From: Variovorax sp. YR216
Lineage (GTDB): Bacteria > Pseudomonadota > Gammaproteobacteria > Burkholderiales > Burkholderiaceae_C
Length of the DNA stretch: 64,000 bases
NCBI RefSeq assembly: GCF_900107745.1
Contig: NZ_FNRO01000002.1
Span: 930,001-994,000, forward strand
Direction of reading: 5' to 3'
The notes under the pieces are model-generated. The model was given only the letters and a program-made list of their open reading frames with translations, did not search any database and was not told where the DNA came from. A program made the position numbers and the translations under genes. How positions within the stretch are numbered: position 1 is the first letter of the stretch; each line of letters begins with the position of its first letter. This document shows, one piece after another, positions 1 to 11,765 of the stretch.

Positions 1-518
1 CGGTGGCTTCCGCGACTGCGCTGTCGATCCTGCTGCAGGAAGGCATCGGCGACACGATCCGCGTTTCGCTGACGCCGCAGCCCGGCGAGTCCCGCACGCA
101 GGAAGTCGTCATCGCCAACGAGATCCTGCAGGCGCTCGGCTTGCGCGTGTTCGTGCCGAGCGTGACGGCCTGCCCCGGATGCGGTCGCACCACCAGCACG
201 ACCTTCCAGGAACTCGCCAAGCAGATCGACGACTACCTGCGCATGCAGATGCCGGTCTGGCGCACCCAATACCCGGGCGTGGAGACGATGAAGGTCGCCG
301 TCATGGGCTGCATCGTCAATGGCCCGGGTGAAAGCAAGCACGCCGACATCGGCATCAGTCTTCCCGGCACCGGCGAAGCGCCCGCGGCGCCGGTCTTCAT
401 CGACGGCGAAAAGGCTCTCACGCTGCGCGGCGACGACATCGCGCGCGAGTTCCACAAGCTGGTCGAGAACTACGTTGAAAAACGCTTCGGCGGCGAGCAT
501 GCCGCACAAGCTGTCTGA
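1..518 (+). CDS. ispG: IspG (4-hydroxy-3-methylbut-2-enyl diphosphate synthase), C-terminal part
   Basis: Only the last 172 codons are in the window; the gene enters from the left edge, so the in-frame GTG at position 3 is not a real start. IspG reductively converts the cyclic diphosphate MEcPP to HMBPP in the MEP isoprenoid pathway, using a 4Fe-4S cluster. The visible part carries the cluster motif CPGCGR and the later conserved stretch [10 protein letters not shown] followed by ADIGISLPG, which are family hallmarks. hisS starts 11 bases after the stop, as in other betaproteobacteria. Cytoplasmic enzyme; identification is secure, N-terminus unseen. Confidence 0.95.
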   Translation, partial: VASATALSILLQEGIGDTIRVSLTPQPGESRTQEVVIANEILQALGLRVFVPSVTACPGCGRTTSTTFQELAKQIDDYLRMQMPVWRTQYPGVETMKVAVMGCIVNGPGESKHADIGISLPGTGEAPAAPVFIDGEKALTLRGDDIAREFHKLVENYVEKRFGGEHAAQAV

Positions 519-529
519 GTACTGCATCC

Positions 530-1840
530 ATGGCTGAAAAACTCAATGCCGTCAAAGGCATGAACGACATATTGCCGCCCGAGTCGGCGCGCTGGGAATG
601 GCTCGAAGCCACCGTGCGCGAGGTGATGGCGCGCTTTGCCTATCGCAACGTCCGCACGCCGATCCTCGAACACACGGCGCTGTTCGTGCGCGGGATCGGC
701 GAGGTGACCGACATCGTCGAGAAGGAGATGTATTCCTTCCACGACCGCTCGGACAAGTACGGCGACAACGACCACCTGACGCTTCGGCCGGAGAATACGG
801 CGGGCCTCGTGCGCGCGGTGGTCGAGCACAACATGCTCTACGACGGCGGCAAGCGCCTCTGGTACATCGGCCCGATGTTCCGGCGCGAGAAGCCGCAGCG
901 GGGGCGTTTCCGCCAGTTTCACCAGATCGGCGCGGAAGCCCTGGGCTTCGCCGGCCCCGATGTCGATGCCGAATTGATCCTGCTGGCCCATGCGCTCTGG
1001 AAAGCGATCGGCCTGACGGATGTTCGTCTCGAACTGAACAGCCTGGGCCAGCCGGCCGAGCGCGCGCAGCACCGGGCGCAACTGATTGCCCATTTCGAGC
1101 GCCACGCCGACCAGCTCGACGAAGACGCGAAGCGCCGGCTGCACAGCAATCCGCTGCGGATTCTCGACACCAAGAATCCGGCCATGAAGGAGATCGTGGA
1201 GTCCGCGCCCAGGCTGATGGACTTCCTCGGCGCCGAATCGCTGGCTCACTTCAATGGGCTGAAGGCCATCCTGGACGCCAACGGCATCGCCTACACGATC
1301 AATCCTCGCCTGGTCCGCGGGCTCGACTACTACAACCTCAGCGTGTTCGAGTTCGTGACGGATCGGCTGGGCTCGCAAGGAACGGTCTGCGCCGGCGGCC
1401 GCTATGACGATCTGATCGCGCAGATCGGCGGCAAGCCTGCCCCGGCCGTGGGCTGGGCCATCGGCGTCGAGCGGATCCTCGAGCTGGTGAAAGAGCAGGG
1501 CGCCGCCATCCCGGCTCCAGTGCCCGATGTCTACGCCGTCGTGCCGGACGCGGCTGCGATGCCCATCGCTCTGCGTACCTTGCAGCAACTGCGCGAAGCC
1601 GGCGTGCGCGCGCAGATGCATGCGGCCACCGTCGACGGTCTCGGAAGTTTCAAGTCGCAGTTCAAGAAGGCCGACGCCAGCGGCGCGAACTACGCCCTGA
1701 TCTTCGGGACGGACGAACTCTCTCGCGGGGAAGTCATGGTGAAGGCGCTGCGCGACGGCACAGGCGCCCAGACGGCCCGCCCGCTGGCCGACGTGACCGC
1801 ATGGGCTGCCACCCTACAATCCTCGGCTCCCAACAATTGA
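530..1840 (+). CDS. hisS: Histidyl-tRNA synthetase
   Basis: Class II aminoacyl-tRNA synthetase charging tRNA-His with histidine. At 436 residues it has the normal length. Class II motif 2 ([13 protein letters not shown]) begins near residue 117, the histidine-specific motif [13 protein letters not shown] lies near residue 263, and motif 3 reads [10 protein letters not shown]. The C-terminal anticodon-binding domain begins after about residue 330. It starts 11 bases after ispG without a strong Shine-Dalgarno, so it is probably translated from the ispG transcript. The yfgM-type gene follows after 6 bases. Unlike the paralogue HisZ encoded further right, all HisRS catalytic motifs are present. 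Confidence 0.98.
   Translation: MAEKLNAVKGMNDILPPESARWEWLEATVREVMARFAYRNVRTPILEHTALFVRGIGEVTDIVEKEMYSFHDRSDKYGDNDHLTLRPENTAGLVRAVVEHNMLYDGGKRLWYIGPMFRREKPQRGRFRQFHQIGAEALGFAGPDVDAELILLAHALWKAIGLTDVRLELNSLGQPAERAQHRAQLIAHFERHADQLDEDAKRRLHSNPLRILDTKNPAMKEIVESAPRLMDFLGAESLAHFNGLKAILDANGIAYTINPRLVRGLDYYNLSVFEFVTDRLGSQGTVCAGGRYDDLIAQIGGKPAPAVGWAIGVERILELVKEQGAAIPAPVPDVYAVVPDAAAMPIALRTLQQLREAGVRAQMHAATVDGLGSFKSQFKKADASGANYALIFGTDELSRGEVMVKALRDGTGAQTARPLADVTAWAATLQSSAPNN
1793..1820 (+). promoter_or_regulatory. Possible internal sigma70 promoter for the yfgM-bamB pair
   Basis: Inside the 3' end of hisS there is a GTGACC box (1793-1798, 4 of 6 match to the -35 consensus), a 16-base spacer and TACAAT (1815-1820, 5 of 6 match to the -10). 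Transcription would begin about 20 bases before the ATG of the next gene. Sequence match only. Confidence 0.35.
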
Positions 1841-1846
1841 TAGCGC

Positions 1847-2539
1847 ATGGCCACCCATCTCGATCTCGAAGAACAGGAACAGCTCGACCAGCTCAAGCAT
1901 TTCTGGAATACGTACGGCACCCTGATCACCTGGGTCGTGCTTCTCGTGGCCGGCGCCTTCGTGGCGTGGAACGGTTGGCAGTACTTCCAGCGCAACAAGG
2001 CGGCGCAGGCATCGGCGCTCTATGACGAAGTCGAGCGCAGCGCACAGGCCGGCGACACGGCTCGCATCGAGCGCGCGCTGGCCGATATGAAGGCGAAGTT
2101 CGCCGGCACCGCCTATGCGCAGCAGGCTGGCTTGCTCGCGGCCAGGTCGCTCTATGACAAGGGCAATGCCGAAGGCTCCCGCGCGGCGCTTGCGTGGGTG
2201 GCCGAGAACGCGGTCGATCCGGGCTACAAGATGGTCGCGAAGCTGCGGCTTGCCGGCGAATTGCTGGATGCCAAGTCCTACGACGAAGCGCTCAAGCAGC
2301 TTTCGGGCGACGTCCCCAAGGAATTCGAAGCGCTGGTGGCCGACCGCAAGGGCGACATCTACCTCGCGCAGGGCAAGCGCGAAGAGGCCAAGGCCGAATT
2401 TCAGAAGGCCTGGTCTGCCTTCGACACACGCACGGAATATCGCCGTCTCGTGGAGATCAAGCTCAACGCCGTTGGCGTCGATCCGAAGAGCCTGACGTCG
2501 CAGACCGGTGCCGCATCCCCCGCCAAGAACACACCATGA
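1847..2539 (+). CDS. YfgM-like ancillary SecYEG translocon subunit (tetratricopeptide protein)
   Basis: A 230-residue protein with an N-terminal cytoplasmic patch rich in Glu/Gln, one membrane segment at about residues 24-45 and a periplasmic helical-repeat domain of TPR type. The architecture and its place between hisS and bamB match YfgM, which in Escherichia coli associates with SecYEG and periplasmic chaperones. The motif LAQGKREEAKAEFQKAW near residue 178 is a typical TPR helix pair. Its stop codon overlaps the bamB start in an ATGA, so translation of the two is coupled. Function is by homology and synteny only. Confidence 0.9.
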   Translation: MATHLDLEEQEQLDQLKHFWNTYGTLITWVVLLVAGAFVAWNGWQYFQRNKAAQASALYDEVERSAQAGDTARIERALADMKAKFAGTAYAQQAGLLAARSLYDKGNAEGSRAALAWVAENAVDPGYKMVAKLRLAGELLDAKSYDEALKQLSGDVPKEFEALVADRKGDIYLAQGKREEAKAEFQKAWSAFDTRTEYRRLVEIKLNAVGVDPKSLTSQTGAASPAKNTP

Positions 2540-3681
2540 ATTTCAAGCGTTATCTGCCTTCGGCGCGCGTTCTGCGCACAGGGTCCGCCGTGGTCCTGAT
2601 TGCTGCGCTGGCGGCCTGCTCCGGGACGGCGCGTCCGAAGCCGGTCGAACTGCCCGCCAATGTGGCTGTCATGGGCGTCCGGCAAGCCTGGACCCTGCGA
2701 ATTCCCGCGGTCAGTTTCCCGCTGTCGACCAATGTCAGCGGCGACAACGTCGCCGTGGCTTCGAGCGATGGCACCGTCGTCGTGATCGATTCGCGCGCGG
2801 GCCAGGAAGTCTGGCGCGGGAATGCGGGCGCTCCGCTGGTGGCGGGCGTCGGCAGCGACGGCACGCTGGTGGCGGTGATCACCGCCAGCAACGAACTGGT
2901 CGCGCTGCAAGGCGGCAAGGTGCTCTGGAAGCAGCGCCTGAGCGCCCAGGCCTTCACGCAGCCGCTGGTGGCGGGCCGCCGCGTCTTCGTCCAGACTGCC
3001 GATCGCACCACGAGCGCATGGGATGGCCAGAGCGGGCGCCGCTTGTGGTCGCAGCAGCGCAATGCAGAGAACCTGGTGCTCAAGAAGCCAGGCGTGTTGC
3101 TTGCCGTGGGCGACACCCTGGTCGCCGGCGTTGGCGGTCGACTGGTCGGCATCAATCCGGCCAACGGCACGAGCCGCTGGGAAGCGCCGATCGCCGCGCC
3201 GCGGGGCACGAACGATGTCGAGCGTCTGGTCGACCTGACCGGCACCGCAAGCCGCGTGGGCGACAGCGTCTGCGCGAGGGCCTATTCCGCCTCCGTGGGC
3301 TGTGTGGACACCGCTCGCGGTGCACTCGTCTGGACCAAGCCGGCGGCGGGCGCGGACGGCGTCGGCGGTGACGATCGCTTCGTGTACGGCACGGAGGACA
3401 ACGGCACGGTCGTGGCCTGGCGCCGCGCGGATGGCGAGCGCGCATGGCAGCAGACGGATCTGCTCAAGTACCACATCCTCACCGCGCCGCTCGCGGTGGG
3501 GCGCTCGCTGGTCATCGGCGACGCGACCGGCCAGCTGCATTTCCTTTCGCGTGATGATGGCGCGGCGCTGAACCGCGTCACTCCGGATGGTTCGCCCATC
3601 GCTGCAACGCCGGTGATTTCCGGCAATACGGTCGTGGTCGTCACCCGCAACGGCGGCGTGTTCGGCTACCGGCCAGAATAA
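2536..3681 (+). CDS. bamB: BamB outer-membrane assembly lipoprotein
   Basis: A beta-propeller lipoprotein of the BAM complex that helps insert beta-barrel proteins in the outer membrane. The start chosen is the ATG overlapping the preceding stop (ATGA); it gives a signal peptide ending in the lipobox LAAC, with Cys28 as the lipidated residue. The remaining ~350 residues show repeated PQQ-type blades, for example VVVIDSRAGQEVWRG and TSAWDGQSGRRLWSQQ, with recurrent Gly-Trp spacing. At 381 residues it is close to the usual ~390. Sits between yfgM and der, the standard order. Confidence 0.96.
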   Translation: MNFKRYLPSARVLRTGSAVVLIAALAACSGTARPKPVELPANVAVMGVRQAWTLRIPAVSFPLSTNVSGDNVAVASSDGTVVVIDSRAGQEVWRGNAGAPLVAGVGSDGTLVAVITASNELVALQGGKVLWKQRLSAQAFTQPLVAGRRVFVQTADRTTSAWDGQSGRRLWSQQRNAENLVLKKPGVLLAVGDTLVAGVGGRLVGINPANGTSRWEAPIAAPRGTNDVERLVDLTGTASRVGDSVCARAYSASVGCVDTARGALVWTKPAAGADGVGGDDRFVYGTEDNGTVVAWRRADGERAWQQTDLLKYHILTAPLAVGRSLVIGDATGQLHFLSRDDGAALNRVTPDGSPIAATPVISGNTVVVVTRNGGVFGYRPE

Positions 3682-3702
3682 TCTGATGAGAGGGCGCCTT
3701 CA

Positions 3703-5043
3703 ATGAAGCCGGTCATCGCACTGGTCGGGCGTCCGAACGTCGGCAAGTCGACGCTGTTCAACCGCCTGACCCAAACGCGCGACGCCATCGTCGCGGACTT
3801 CGCCGGACTCACGCGCGACCGTCACTACGGCAATGGCCGACTGGGCAGGCACGAGTTCATCGTGATCGACACCGGCGGCTTCGAGCCCGATGCCGGCAGT
3901 GGCATCTTCAAGGAGATGGCCAAGCAGACGCGGCAGGCGGTCGCCGAGGCGGATGTCGTCATCTTCGTGGTCGATGCACGTGAAGGCCTTTCGGCCCAGG
4001 ACCATGACATCGCCAACGAACTGCGCCGCCTCGGCAAGCCGTGTCTGCTCGTCGCCAACAAGGCCGAGGGGATGCAAGACAGCGCGAAGCTCGTCGACTT
4101 CTACGAGCTCGGGTTCGGCGAGGTGCATGGCATTTCGGCGGCGCACGGGCAGGGCATCCGCGGCCTGGTCGAGCTTGCGCTCGAGCCGCTCAATCTTCCG
4201 GAAGACGACGAGGATGAGGAAGAAGAGGCCAACAAGCCGGTCAAGTTGGCGGTGGCCGGTCGCCCGAACGTCGGCAAATCGACCCTGATCAATACCTGGC
4301 TCGGCGAGGAGCGACTGGTTGCCTTCGACATGCCCGGCACCACGCGCGACGCGATCATGGTGCCTTTCGAACGCAATGGTCAGCGCTTCGAGCTCATCGA
4401 TACAGCCGGCCTGCGCCGCAAGGGCCGGGTGTTCGAGGCCATCGAGAAGTTCTCGGTGGTCAAGACGCTTCAGGCCATCGAGACTGCGAATGTCGTCCTG
4501 CTGCTGCTCGATGCAACGCAGGGCGTGACCGATCAGGATGCTCACATCGCAGGCTACATCCTCGAAAGTGGTCGCGCGGTGGTGATCGCGATCAACAAGT
4601 GGGATGCGGTGGACAGCTACCAGCGGGAGCAGATACAGCGTCAGATCGAGATCCGCTTGCCGTTCCTGAAATTTGCTGCGCTGCATTTCATCTCGGCGGC
4701 CAAGCGACAGGGGCTGGGTCCGCTTTGGCAATCGATCGTGCAGGCACACAAATCCGCGACGCGAAAGATGTCGACGCCGGTGCTGACGCGGCTGCTGCAC
4801 GAAGCCGTGCAGTTCCAGGCCCCCAAGAAGTCGGGGATGTTCCGGCCGAAGATGCGCTATGCGCACCAGGGCGGCATGAACCCGCCGGTCATCGTGATCC
4901 ACGGCAACTCGCTTGAGCACGTGACGGACGCCTACAAGCGCTTTCTCGAAGCGCGCTTCCGCAAGGAATTCGATCTCATCGGCACACCCTTGCGGATCGA
5001 GCTCAAGACCTCGCACAATCCGTTTGCTGACAAGGACGCCTGA
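3703..5043 (+). CDS. der: Der (EngA) ribosome-assembly GTPase
   Basis: Essential double GTPase acting in 50S subunit maturation. Two complete G domains are visible: GRPNVGKS at residues 9-16 with DTGGF and NKAEG, and a second GRPNVGKS from residue 186 with [10 protein letters not shown] and NKWDAVD. An acidic linker ([10 protein letters not shown]) separates the two, and a KH-like C-terminal domain follows, including PPVIVIHGN. 446 residues, normal length. Starts 21 bases after bamB with AGGGCG upstream; likely part of the same transcript. Confidence 0.98.
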   Translation: MKPVIALVGRPNVGKSTLFNRLTQTRDAIVADFAGLTRDRHYGNGRLGRHEFIVIDTGGFEPDAGSGIFKEMAKQTRQAVAEADVVIFVVDAREGLSAQDHDIANELRRLGKPCLLVANKAEGMQDSAKLVDFYELGFGEVHGISAAHGQGIRGLVELALEPLNLPEDDEDEEEEANKPVKLAVAGRPNVGKSTLINTWLGEERLVAFDMPGTTRDAIMVPFERNGQRFELIDTAGLRRKGRVFEAIEKFSVVKTLQAIETANVVLLLLDATQGVTDQDAHIAGYILESGRAVVIAINKWDAVDSYQREQIQRQIEIRLPFLKFAALHFISAAKRQGLGPLWQSIVQAHKSATRKMSTPVLTRLLHEAVQFQAPKKSGMFRPKMRYAHQGGMNPPVIVIHGNSLEHVTDAYKRFLEARFRKEFDLIGTPLRIELKTSHNPFADKDA

Positions 5044-5097
5044 GTGGCTGAGTGCCGAGCAAGAGACGCCTTTTTTTCGAAGGCCTTTTGCGCTTTT

Positions 5098-5127
5098 TTG
5101 CTGCGGCGCGGAATCGCTGTGTTAAGG
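5098..5127 (+). promoter_or_regulatory. Candidate hfq promoter
   Basis: TTGCTG (5098-5103), an 18-base spacer and TTAAGG (5122-5127), about 40 bases ahead of the hfq start codon. Both boxes are only partial matches to sigma70 consensus. The 123-base der-hfq gap also contains T-rich runs and a weak hairpin (GCCTT/AAGGC) that might end der transcription. Confidence 0.35.
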
Positions 5128-5166
5128 TGACCGGCTCAACAACAACTCTTGAACACGGAGAATATC

Positions 5167-5412
5167 GTGAGCAATAAAGGGCAACTTCTACAAGACCCAT
5201 TTCTGAACACGCTGCGCCGAGAGCACGTGCCGGTTTCGATCTACCTGGTCAACGGCATCAAGCTGCAGGGTCAGATTGAGTCTTTCGACCAGTACGTCGT
5301 GTTGCTTCGCAATACGGTGACCCAGATGGTCTACAAGCATGCCATCTCCACCATCGTGCCCGGGCGGGCCGTCAACTTCTCGGTCACCGAGAGCGACGAC
5401 GCAGCAGCCTGA
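5167..5412 (+). CDS. hfq: Hfq RNA chaperone
   Basis: An 81-residue Sm-like hexameric RNA chaperone mediating small RNA-mRNA pairing. I chose the GTG start, preceded by GGAG six bases upstream, because it yields the universal N-terminus [13 protein letters not shown]; an upstream in-frame TTG (5149) would add six unconserved residues. Sm1 ([19 protein letters not shown]) and the Sm2 signature YKHAIST are intact, as are the Gln and Phe residues of the proximal RNA face. The C-terminal tail is short and acidic, as in other betaproteobacteria. A strong terminator follows. Confidence 0.97.
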   Translation: MSNKGQLLQDPFLNTLRREHVPVSIYLVNGIKLQGQIESFDQYVVLLRNTVTQMVYKHAISTIVPGRAVNFSVTESDDAAA

Positions 5413-5423
5413 GCAGGCACGAA

Positions 5424-5451
5424 GCGCGGTGGACCACCCACCGCGCTTTTT
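5424..5451 (+). terminator. Rho-independent terminator after hfq
   Basis: A perfect 9-bp GC-rich stem (5424-5432 with 5438-5446), a 5-base loop and a run of five T. It begins 11 bases after the hfq stop and ends 15 bases before the hflX start. Confidence 0.9.
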
Positions 5452-5465
5452 CCATTTGATTCCGA

Positions 5466-6638
5466 TTGTCTGAGCCAATCCCCCGGAAAGATGGCGCCGT
5501 CGTTCTCGTCGGCGTGGACTTTGGGCTGCCCCATTTCGACAGCGAACTCGAGGAACTGGGCCTGCTCGCGCAAACGGCCGGACTCGAGCCGGTTGCACGT
5601 CTCGTCTGCAAGCGCAAGGCGCCCGATGCCGCGCTGTTCGTGGGCAGCGGCAAGGCAGATGAAATCCGCGAACTTGCCGAGCTGTACCGCGCCAGCGAGG
5701 TCATCTTCGACCAGGCGCTGAGCCCGGCCCAGCAACGCAATCTGGAACGGCAGCTCGGCGTCGCGGTCTACGACCGCACCTTCCTCATCCTCGAGATCTT
5801 CGCGCAGCGTGCGCGCTCTCACGAGGGCAAGCTGCAGGTTGAGCTGGCGCGGCTGCAATACCTGAGCACGCGGCTCGTGCGCCGGTGGTCCCACCTCGAA
5901 CGCCAGCGCGGGGGCATCGGCACGCGCGGTGGTCCTGGCGAGACGCAGATCGAACTCGACCGCCGCATGATCGGCGAGGCCATCAAGCGCACGCGAGAAC
6001 GCCTCTCGAAGGTGCAGCGCCAGCGTGGCACCCAGCGCCGGCAGCGTGAACGGCGCGACACCTTCAACATCTCGCTGGTCGGGTACACGAACGCAGGGAA
6101 GTCGTCGCTGTTCAACGCGCTGGTCAAGGCGCGCGCCTATGCGGCCGATCAATTGTTTGCCACGCTGGACACGACCACGCGCCACCTGTACCTGGGCGAC
6201 GCGAGCCGCAAGGTGTCGCTGTCCGACACCGTCGGCTTCATCCGGGAGTTGCCGCACGGCCTGATCGATGCCTTCAAGGCGACGCTACAGGAAGCGGTCG
6301 ATGCCGACCTGCTGCTCCACGTGGTCGATGCCTCCAATCCCCATTTCCCGGAGCAGATGGCCGAAGTGCAGGCTGTGCTAAAGGACATCGGCGCCGACAC
6401 CGTGCCCCAGCTCCTGGTGTTCAACAAGCTCGATGCCATCGAAGCGAACCGGCATCCGCTGCAGTTGTGCGACGAGATCAACGTCGACGGCGTGCAGGTG
6501 CCCCGGATCTTCCTCAGCGCCCGAACGGGCGAGGGGCTGCCGGCATTGCGCGCCGAACTGTCATTGCGCGCCCGCCCGGTGCCTGAGGACGGCATGACCC
6601 CAAGAGCTGGCGCCGAATTGCACGATGCCGCCAGTTGA
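5466..6638 (+). CDS. hflX: HflX ribosome-associated GTPase
   Basis: GTPase that binds 50S/70S ribosomes and rescues stalled ribosomes under stress. The N-terminal HflX domain contains GSGKADEIRE and the glycine-rich GGIGTRGGPGETQIELDRR; the G domain has GYTNAGKSSLFN, DTVGFIRELPH and NKLD. 390 residues. The start is a TTG just 15 bases beyond the hfq terminator and lacks an obvious Shine-Dalgarno. Conserved residues begin at GAVVLVGVDFG, so the exact start is uncertain by up to ~15 residues. Gene order hfq-hflX-hflK-hflC is classical. Confidence 0.95.
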   Translation: MSEPIPRKDGAVVLVGVDFGLPHFDSELEELGLLAQTAGLEPVARLVCKRKAPDAALFVGSGKADEIRELAELYRASEVIFDQALSPAQQRNLERQLGVAVYDRTFLILEIFAQRARSHEGKLQVELARLQYLSTRLVRRWSHLERQRGGIGTRGGPGETQIELDRRMIGEAIKRTRERLSKVQRQRGTQRRQRERRDTFNISLVGYTNAGKSSLFNALVKARAYAADQLFATLDTTTRHLYLGDASRKVSLSDTVGFIRELPHGLIDAFKATLQEAVDADLLLHVVDASNPHFPEQMAEVQAVLKDIGADTVPQLLVFNKLDAIEANRHPLQLCDEINVDGVQVPRIFLSARTGEGLPALRAELSLRARPVPEDGMTPRAGAELHDAAS

Positions 6639-6680
6639 ATTGGGCACAATCAGCTTCACTGACTCAAGAACACCAACCGA

Positions 6681-8045
6681 ATGAATGCAAAGCCAGTGTG
6701 GAAACGGTTTCACGGCATGTTCAATCTGAACGACGGCCGGTGGGGCCGTGGCGACGATTCCTCGTCCAACGGCGACCGTCCCGCCGCGAATCGGCCTGAT
6801 GGCGAACCTCCGGCGCCGCCGCCTTCTGGCAACAACAATCGTCCGCGCGGACAGGGCCCCAATCAGGGCCCGCCGGATCTCGACGAACTCTGGCGCGATT
6901 TCAACCGCAAGCTCGGCGGCCTGTTCGGTGGCCGCGGCGGCGGCGATCGCCCGAACGGTGGCAACGGCGGCGGCCTCAAGCCCGACATGAAGAACGCGGG
7001 CTTCGGGATCGGCCTCGTGGCGGCGGTGGCCGTGCTGATCTGGCTCGGGACCGGCTTCTTCATCGTCAACGAAGGCCAGCAGGCGGTCATCACGCAGTTC
7101 GGCCGATACAAGTCGACCGTCGGCGCCGGCTTTAACTGGCGCCTGCCGTATCCGATCCAGCGCCACGAGGTCGTCGTGACCACGCAGATCCGATCCGCGG
7201 ACGTCGGGCGCGACACCATCGTGCGCTCCACGGGCCTGCGCGAGTCGGCCATGCTGACCGAGGACGAGAACATCGTCGAGATCAAGTTTGCCGTCCAGTA
7301 CCGGCTGAATGACGCGCGCGCCTTCCTCTACGAGAGCAAGGCGCCCGCCGATGCGGTGGTGCAGGTTGCCGAAACCGCGGTACGCGAAGTGGTCGGCAAG
7401 ATGCGCATGGATGCGGCATTGGCGGACGAGCGCGACCAGATCGCCCCGCGCGTGCGCAACCTGATGCAGACGATCCTCGATCGCTACAAGGTTGGCGTGG
7501 AGATCGTCGGCATCAATCTCCAGCAGGGCGGTGTTCGTCCGCCCGAGCAGGTGCAGGCCGCGTTCGACGACGTGCTGAAGGCGGGCCAGGAGCGCGAGCG
7601 GACCAAGAACGAGGCCCAGGCCTATGCCAACGACGTCGTGCCGCGAGCCACCGGTACGGGCTCCCGCCTCAAGGAAGAGTCGGAAGCCTACAAGGCCCGG
7701 ATCGTCGCGCAGGCGCAGGGTGACGCGCAGCGCTTCAGCTCGGTGCTGGCCGAATACCAGAAGGCGCCGCAGGTCACGCGCGACCGCATGTACACCGACG
7801 CGATGCAGCAGGTCTACAGCAGCACCACCAAGGTGATGGTCGATTCGAAGCAGAACTCGAACCTGCTCTATCTTCCGCTCGACAAGCTGATGCAGCTGTC
7901 CGCCCAGAACAATGCCGCCACGCCGTCCGATGCCGCGAGCCCCAACGTGGCCGGGACCGCGCCACCGCAGTCGTCTGTCATTCCGGTCGCGCCGGCTGAC
8001 TCCCGGGCGCGCGATGGCCGCTCACGTGACCGCGACGTGCGCTGA
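6681..8045 (+). CDS. hflK: HflK, membrane subunit of the FtsH-modulating HflKC complex
   Basis: SPFH/prohibitin-family protein that, with HflC, forms a large cage around FtsH and controls access of membrane-protein substrates. The N-terminal ~100 residues are Gly/Pro/Asn-rich and disordered, a membrane helix spans about residues 107-129, and the band-7 domain follows from VNEGQQAVITQFGRY. A coiled segment rich in Glu/Arg/Ala (about residues 285-350) precedes a Pro/Ser/Ala tail. 454 residues. HflC starts 11 bases downstream; the two work as a pair. Confidence 0.96.
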   Translation: MNAKPVWKRFHGMFNLNDGRWGRGDDSSSNGDRPAANRPDGEPPAPPPSGNNNRPRGQGPNQGPPDLDELWRDFNRKLGGLFGGRGGGDRPNGGNGGGLKPDMKNAGFGIGLVAAVAVLIWLGTGFFIVNEGQQAVITQFGRYKSTVGAGFNWRLPYPIQRHEVVVTTQIRSADVGRDTIVRSTGLRESAMLTEDENIVEIKFAVQYRLNDARAFLYESKAPADAVVQVAETAVREVVGKMRMDAALADERDQIAPRVRNLMQTILDRYKVGVEIVGINLQQGGVRPPEQVQAAFDDVLKAGQERERTKNEAQAYANDVVPRATGTGSRLKEESEAYKARIVAQAQGDAQRFSSVLAEYQKAPQVTRDRMYTDAMQQVYSSTTKVMVDSKQNSNLLYLPLDKLMQLSAQNNAATPSDAASPNVAGTAPPQSSVIPVAPADSRARDGRSRDRDVR

Positions 8046-8056
8046 GGACTGACCCC

Positions 8057-8956
8057 ATGAACAGAATCGGATTCATCGTTTCCTCGATCCTCGTCCTGCT
8101 GGCGCTGGCAAGCTCGACGCTATTCGTGGTCGACCAGCGCCAGTTCGGCGTGGTCTACGCCCTGGGCCAGATCAAGGAAGTCATCACCGAGCCGGGCTTG
8201 AACTTCAAGCTTCCGCCGCCGTTCCAGAACGTGTCGTATATCGACAAGCGCCTCCTGACGCTGTCGAGCCTCGATCCCGAGCCCATGCTGACGGCCGAAA
8301 AGCAGCGCGTGGTGATCGACTGGTACGTGCGCTGGCGCATCACCAATCCGTCGGAATACATCCGCAACGTCGGCCTCGACGAGAACGCGGGTGCGGTGCA
8401 GCTCAACCGGGTGGTGCGCAATGCCTTCCAGGAAAACATCAACAAGCGCACCGTGCGCGACCTGATCTCGGTGCGCCGCGAGCAGTTGATGTCGGACGTC
8501 CAGCGCGAGGTGCTGGACGTGGTGAAGGGCGCGAAGCCCTGGGGCGTGGACATCATCGACGTCCGCATCACCCGCGTCGACTACGTTGAAGCCATCACCG
8601 AGTCCGTCTACCGCCGCATGGAGGCCGAGCGCAAGCGCGTGGCGAACGAGCTGCGTTCGACCGGTGTCGCCGAAGGCGAAAAGATCCGTGCCGATGCCGA
8701 CCGCCAGCGCGAAGTGATCGTCGCCAACGCCTATCGCGATGCGCAGAAGATCAAGGGCGAGGGCGATGCCCGCGCCGCGAGCCTGTACGCCGATGCGTTC
8801 GGGCGTGATCCGCAGTTCGCGCTGTTCTACAGAAGCCTGGATGCCTACAAGCAGAGCTTCAACAAGAAGAGCGACGTGATGATCCTGGATCCGTCGTCCG
8901 ACTTCTTCCGCTCGATGCAGAGCTCCGGTTCCACCTCGAACGCGCCGCGGCGCTGA
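8057..8956 (+). CDS. hflC: HflC, membrane subunit of the HflKC complex
   Basis: Partner of HflK. One N-terminal membrane anchor (residues about 4-24) is followed by the band-7/SPFH domain starting at VDQRQFGVVYALGQI. A long charged coiled coil (YRRMEAERKRVANELRS and following) ends in a C-terminal periplasmic segment. 299 residues, normal. Placed immediately after hflK and followed after 36 bases by a DUF2065 gene, a common trio in this group. Confidence 0.96.
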   Translation: MNRIGFIVSSILVLLALASSTLFVVDQRQFGVVYALGQIKEVITEPGLNFKLPPPFQNVSYIDKRLLTLSSLDPEPMLTAEKQRVVIDWYVRWRITNPSEYIRNVGLDENAGAVQLNRVVRNAFQENINKRTVRDLISVRREQLMSDVQREVLDVVKGAKPWGVDIIDVRITRVDYVEAITESVYRRMEAERKRVANELRSTGVAEGEKIRADADRQREVIVANAYRDAQKIKGEGDARAASLYADAFGRDPQFALFYRSLDAYKQSFNKKSDVMILDPSSDFFRSMQSSGSTSNAPRR

Positions 8957-8992
8957 GCCGGGGCTCGGGGTGGCTTCGGCCTGAAGTCGGTC

Positions 8993-9181
8993 ATGGACTC
9001 CGATACGTTCTGGAATGCCATCGCGCTGGTGCTGGTGATCGAAGGACTGCTGCCGTTCTTCTCGCCCGGCGGATGGCGCAAGGGCTTCGGGCAGCTCATG
9101 CAGCTTCGGGATGGGCAGCTTCGGTTCTTCGGCCTTTGCAGCATTCTCCTGGGGCTGTTCCTGCTCTGGATCCTGGCCTGA
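8993..9181 (+). CDS. DUF2065 small membrane protein
   Basis: A 62-residue protein with two predicted membrane helices (about residues 7-24 and 44-62) joined by a short basic loop with Gly-Trp-Arg-Lys. This matches the DUF2065 family regularly found between hflC and hisZ or purA. Function unknown; the location suggests a link to HflKC/FtsH, which is inference. It ends 44 bases before hisZ. Confidence 0.85.
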   Translation: MDSDTFWNAIALVLVIEGLLPFFSPGGWRKGFGQLMQLRDGQLRFFGLCSILLGLFLLWILA

Positions 9182-9225
9182 CTGGGTGCCGGTAGAATCC
9201 CGGTTTAACCACGCCCCCGATCCCC

Positions 9226-11741
<2,516 letters not shown>

Positions 11742-11765
11742 CCCACCCGCAGGAGACGAACTTTC

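Noticed and set aside
470..1621. Antisense frame over hisS
   Set aside because: Shadow of hisS; no conserved motifs.
5149..5166. TTG start for hfq six codons upstream
   Set aside because: GGAG is correctly spaced for the GTG at 5167, which gives the conserved N-terminus; the TTG would place the Shine-Dalgarno inside the coding region.
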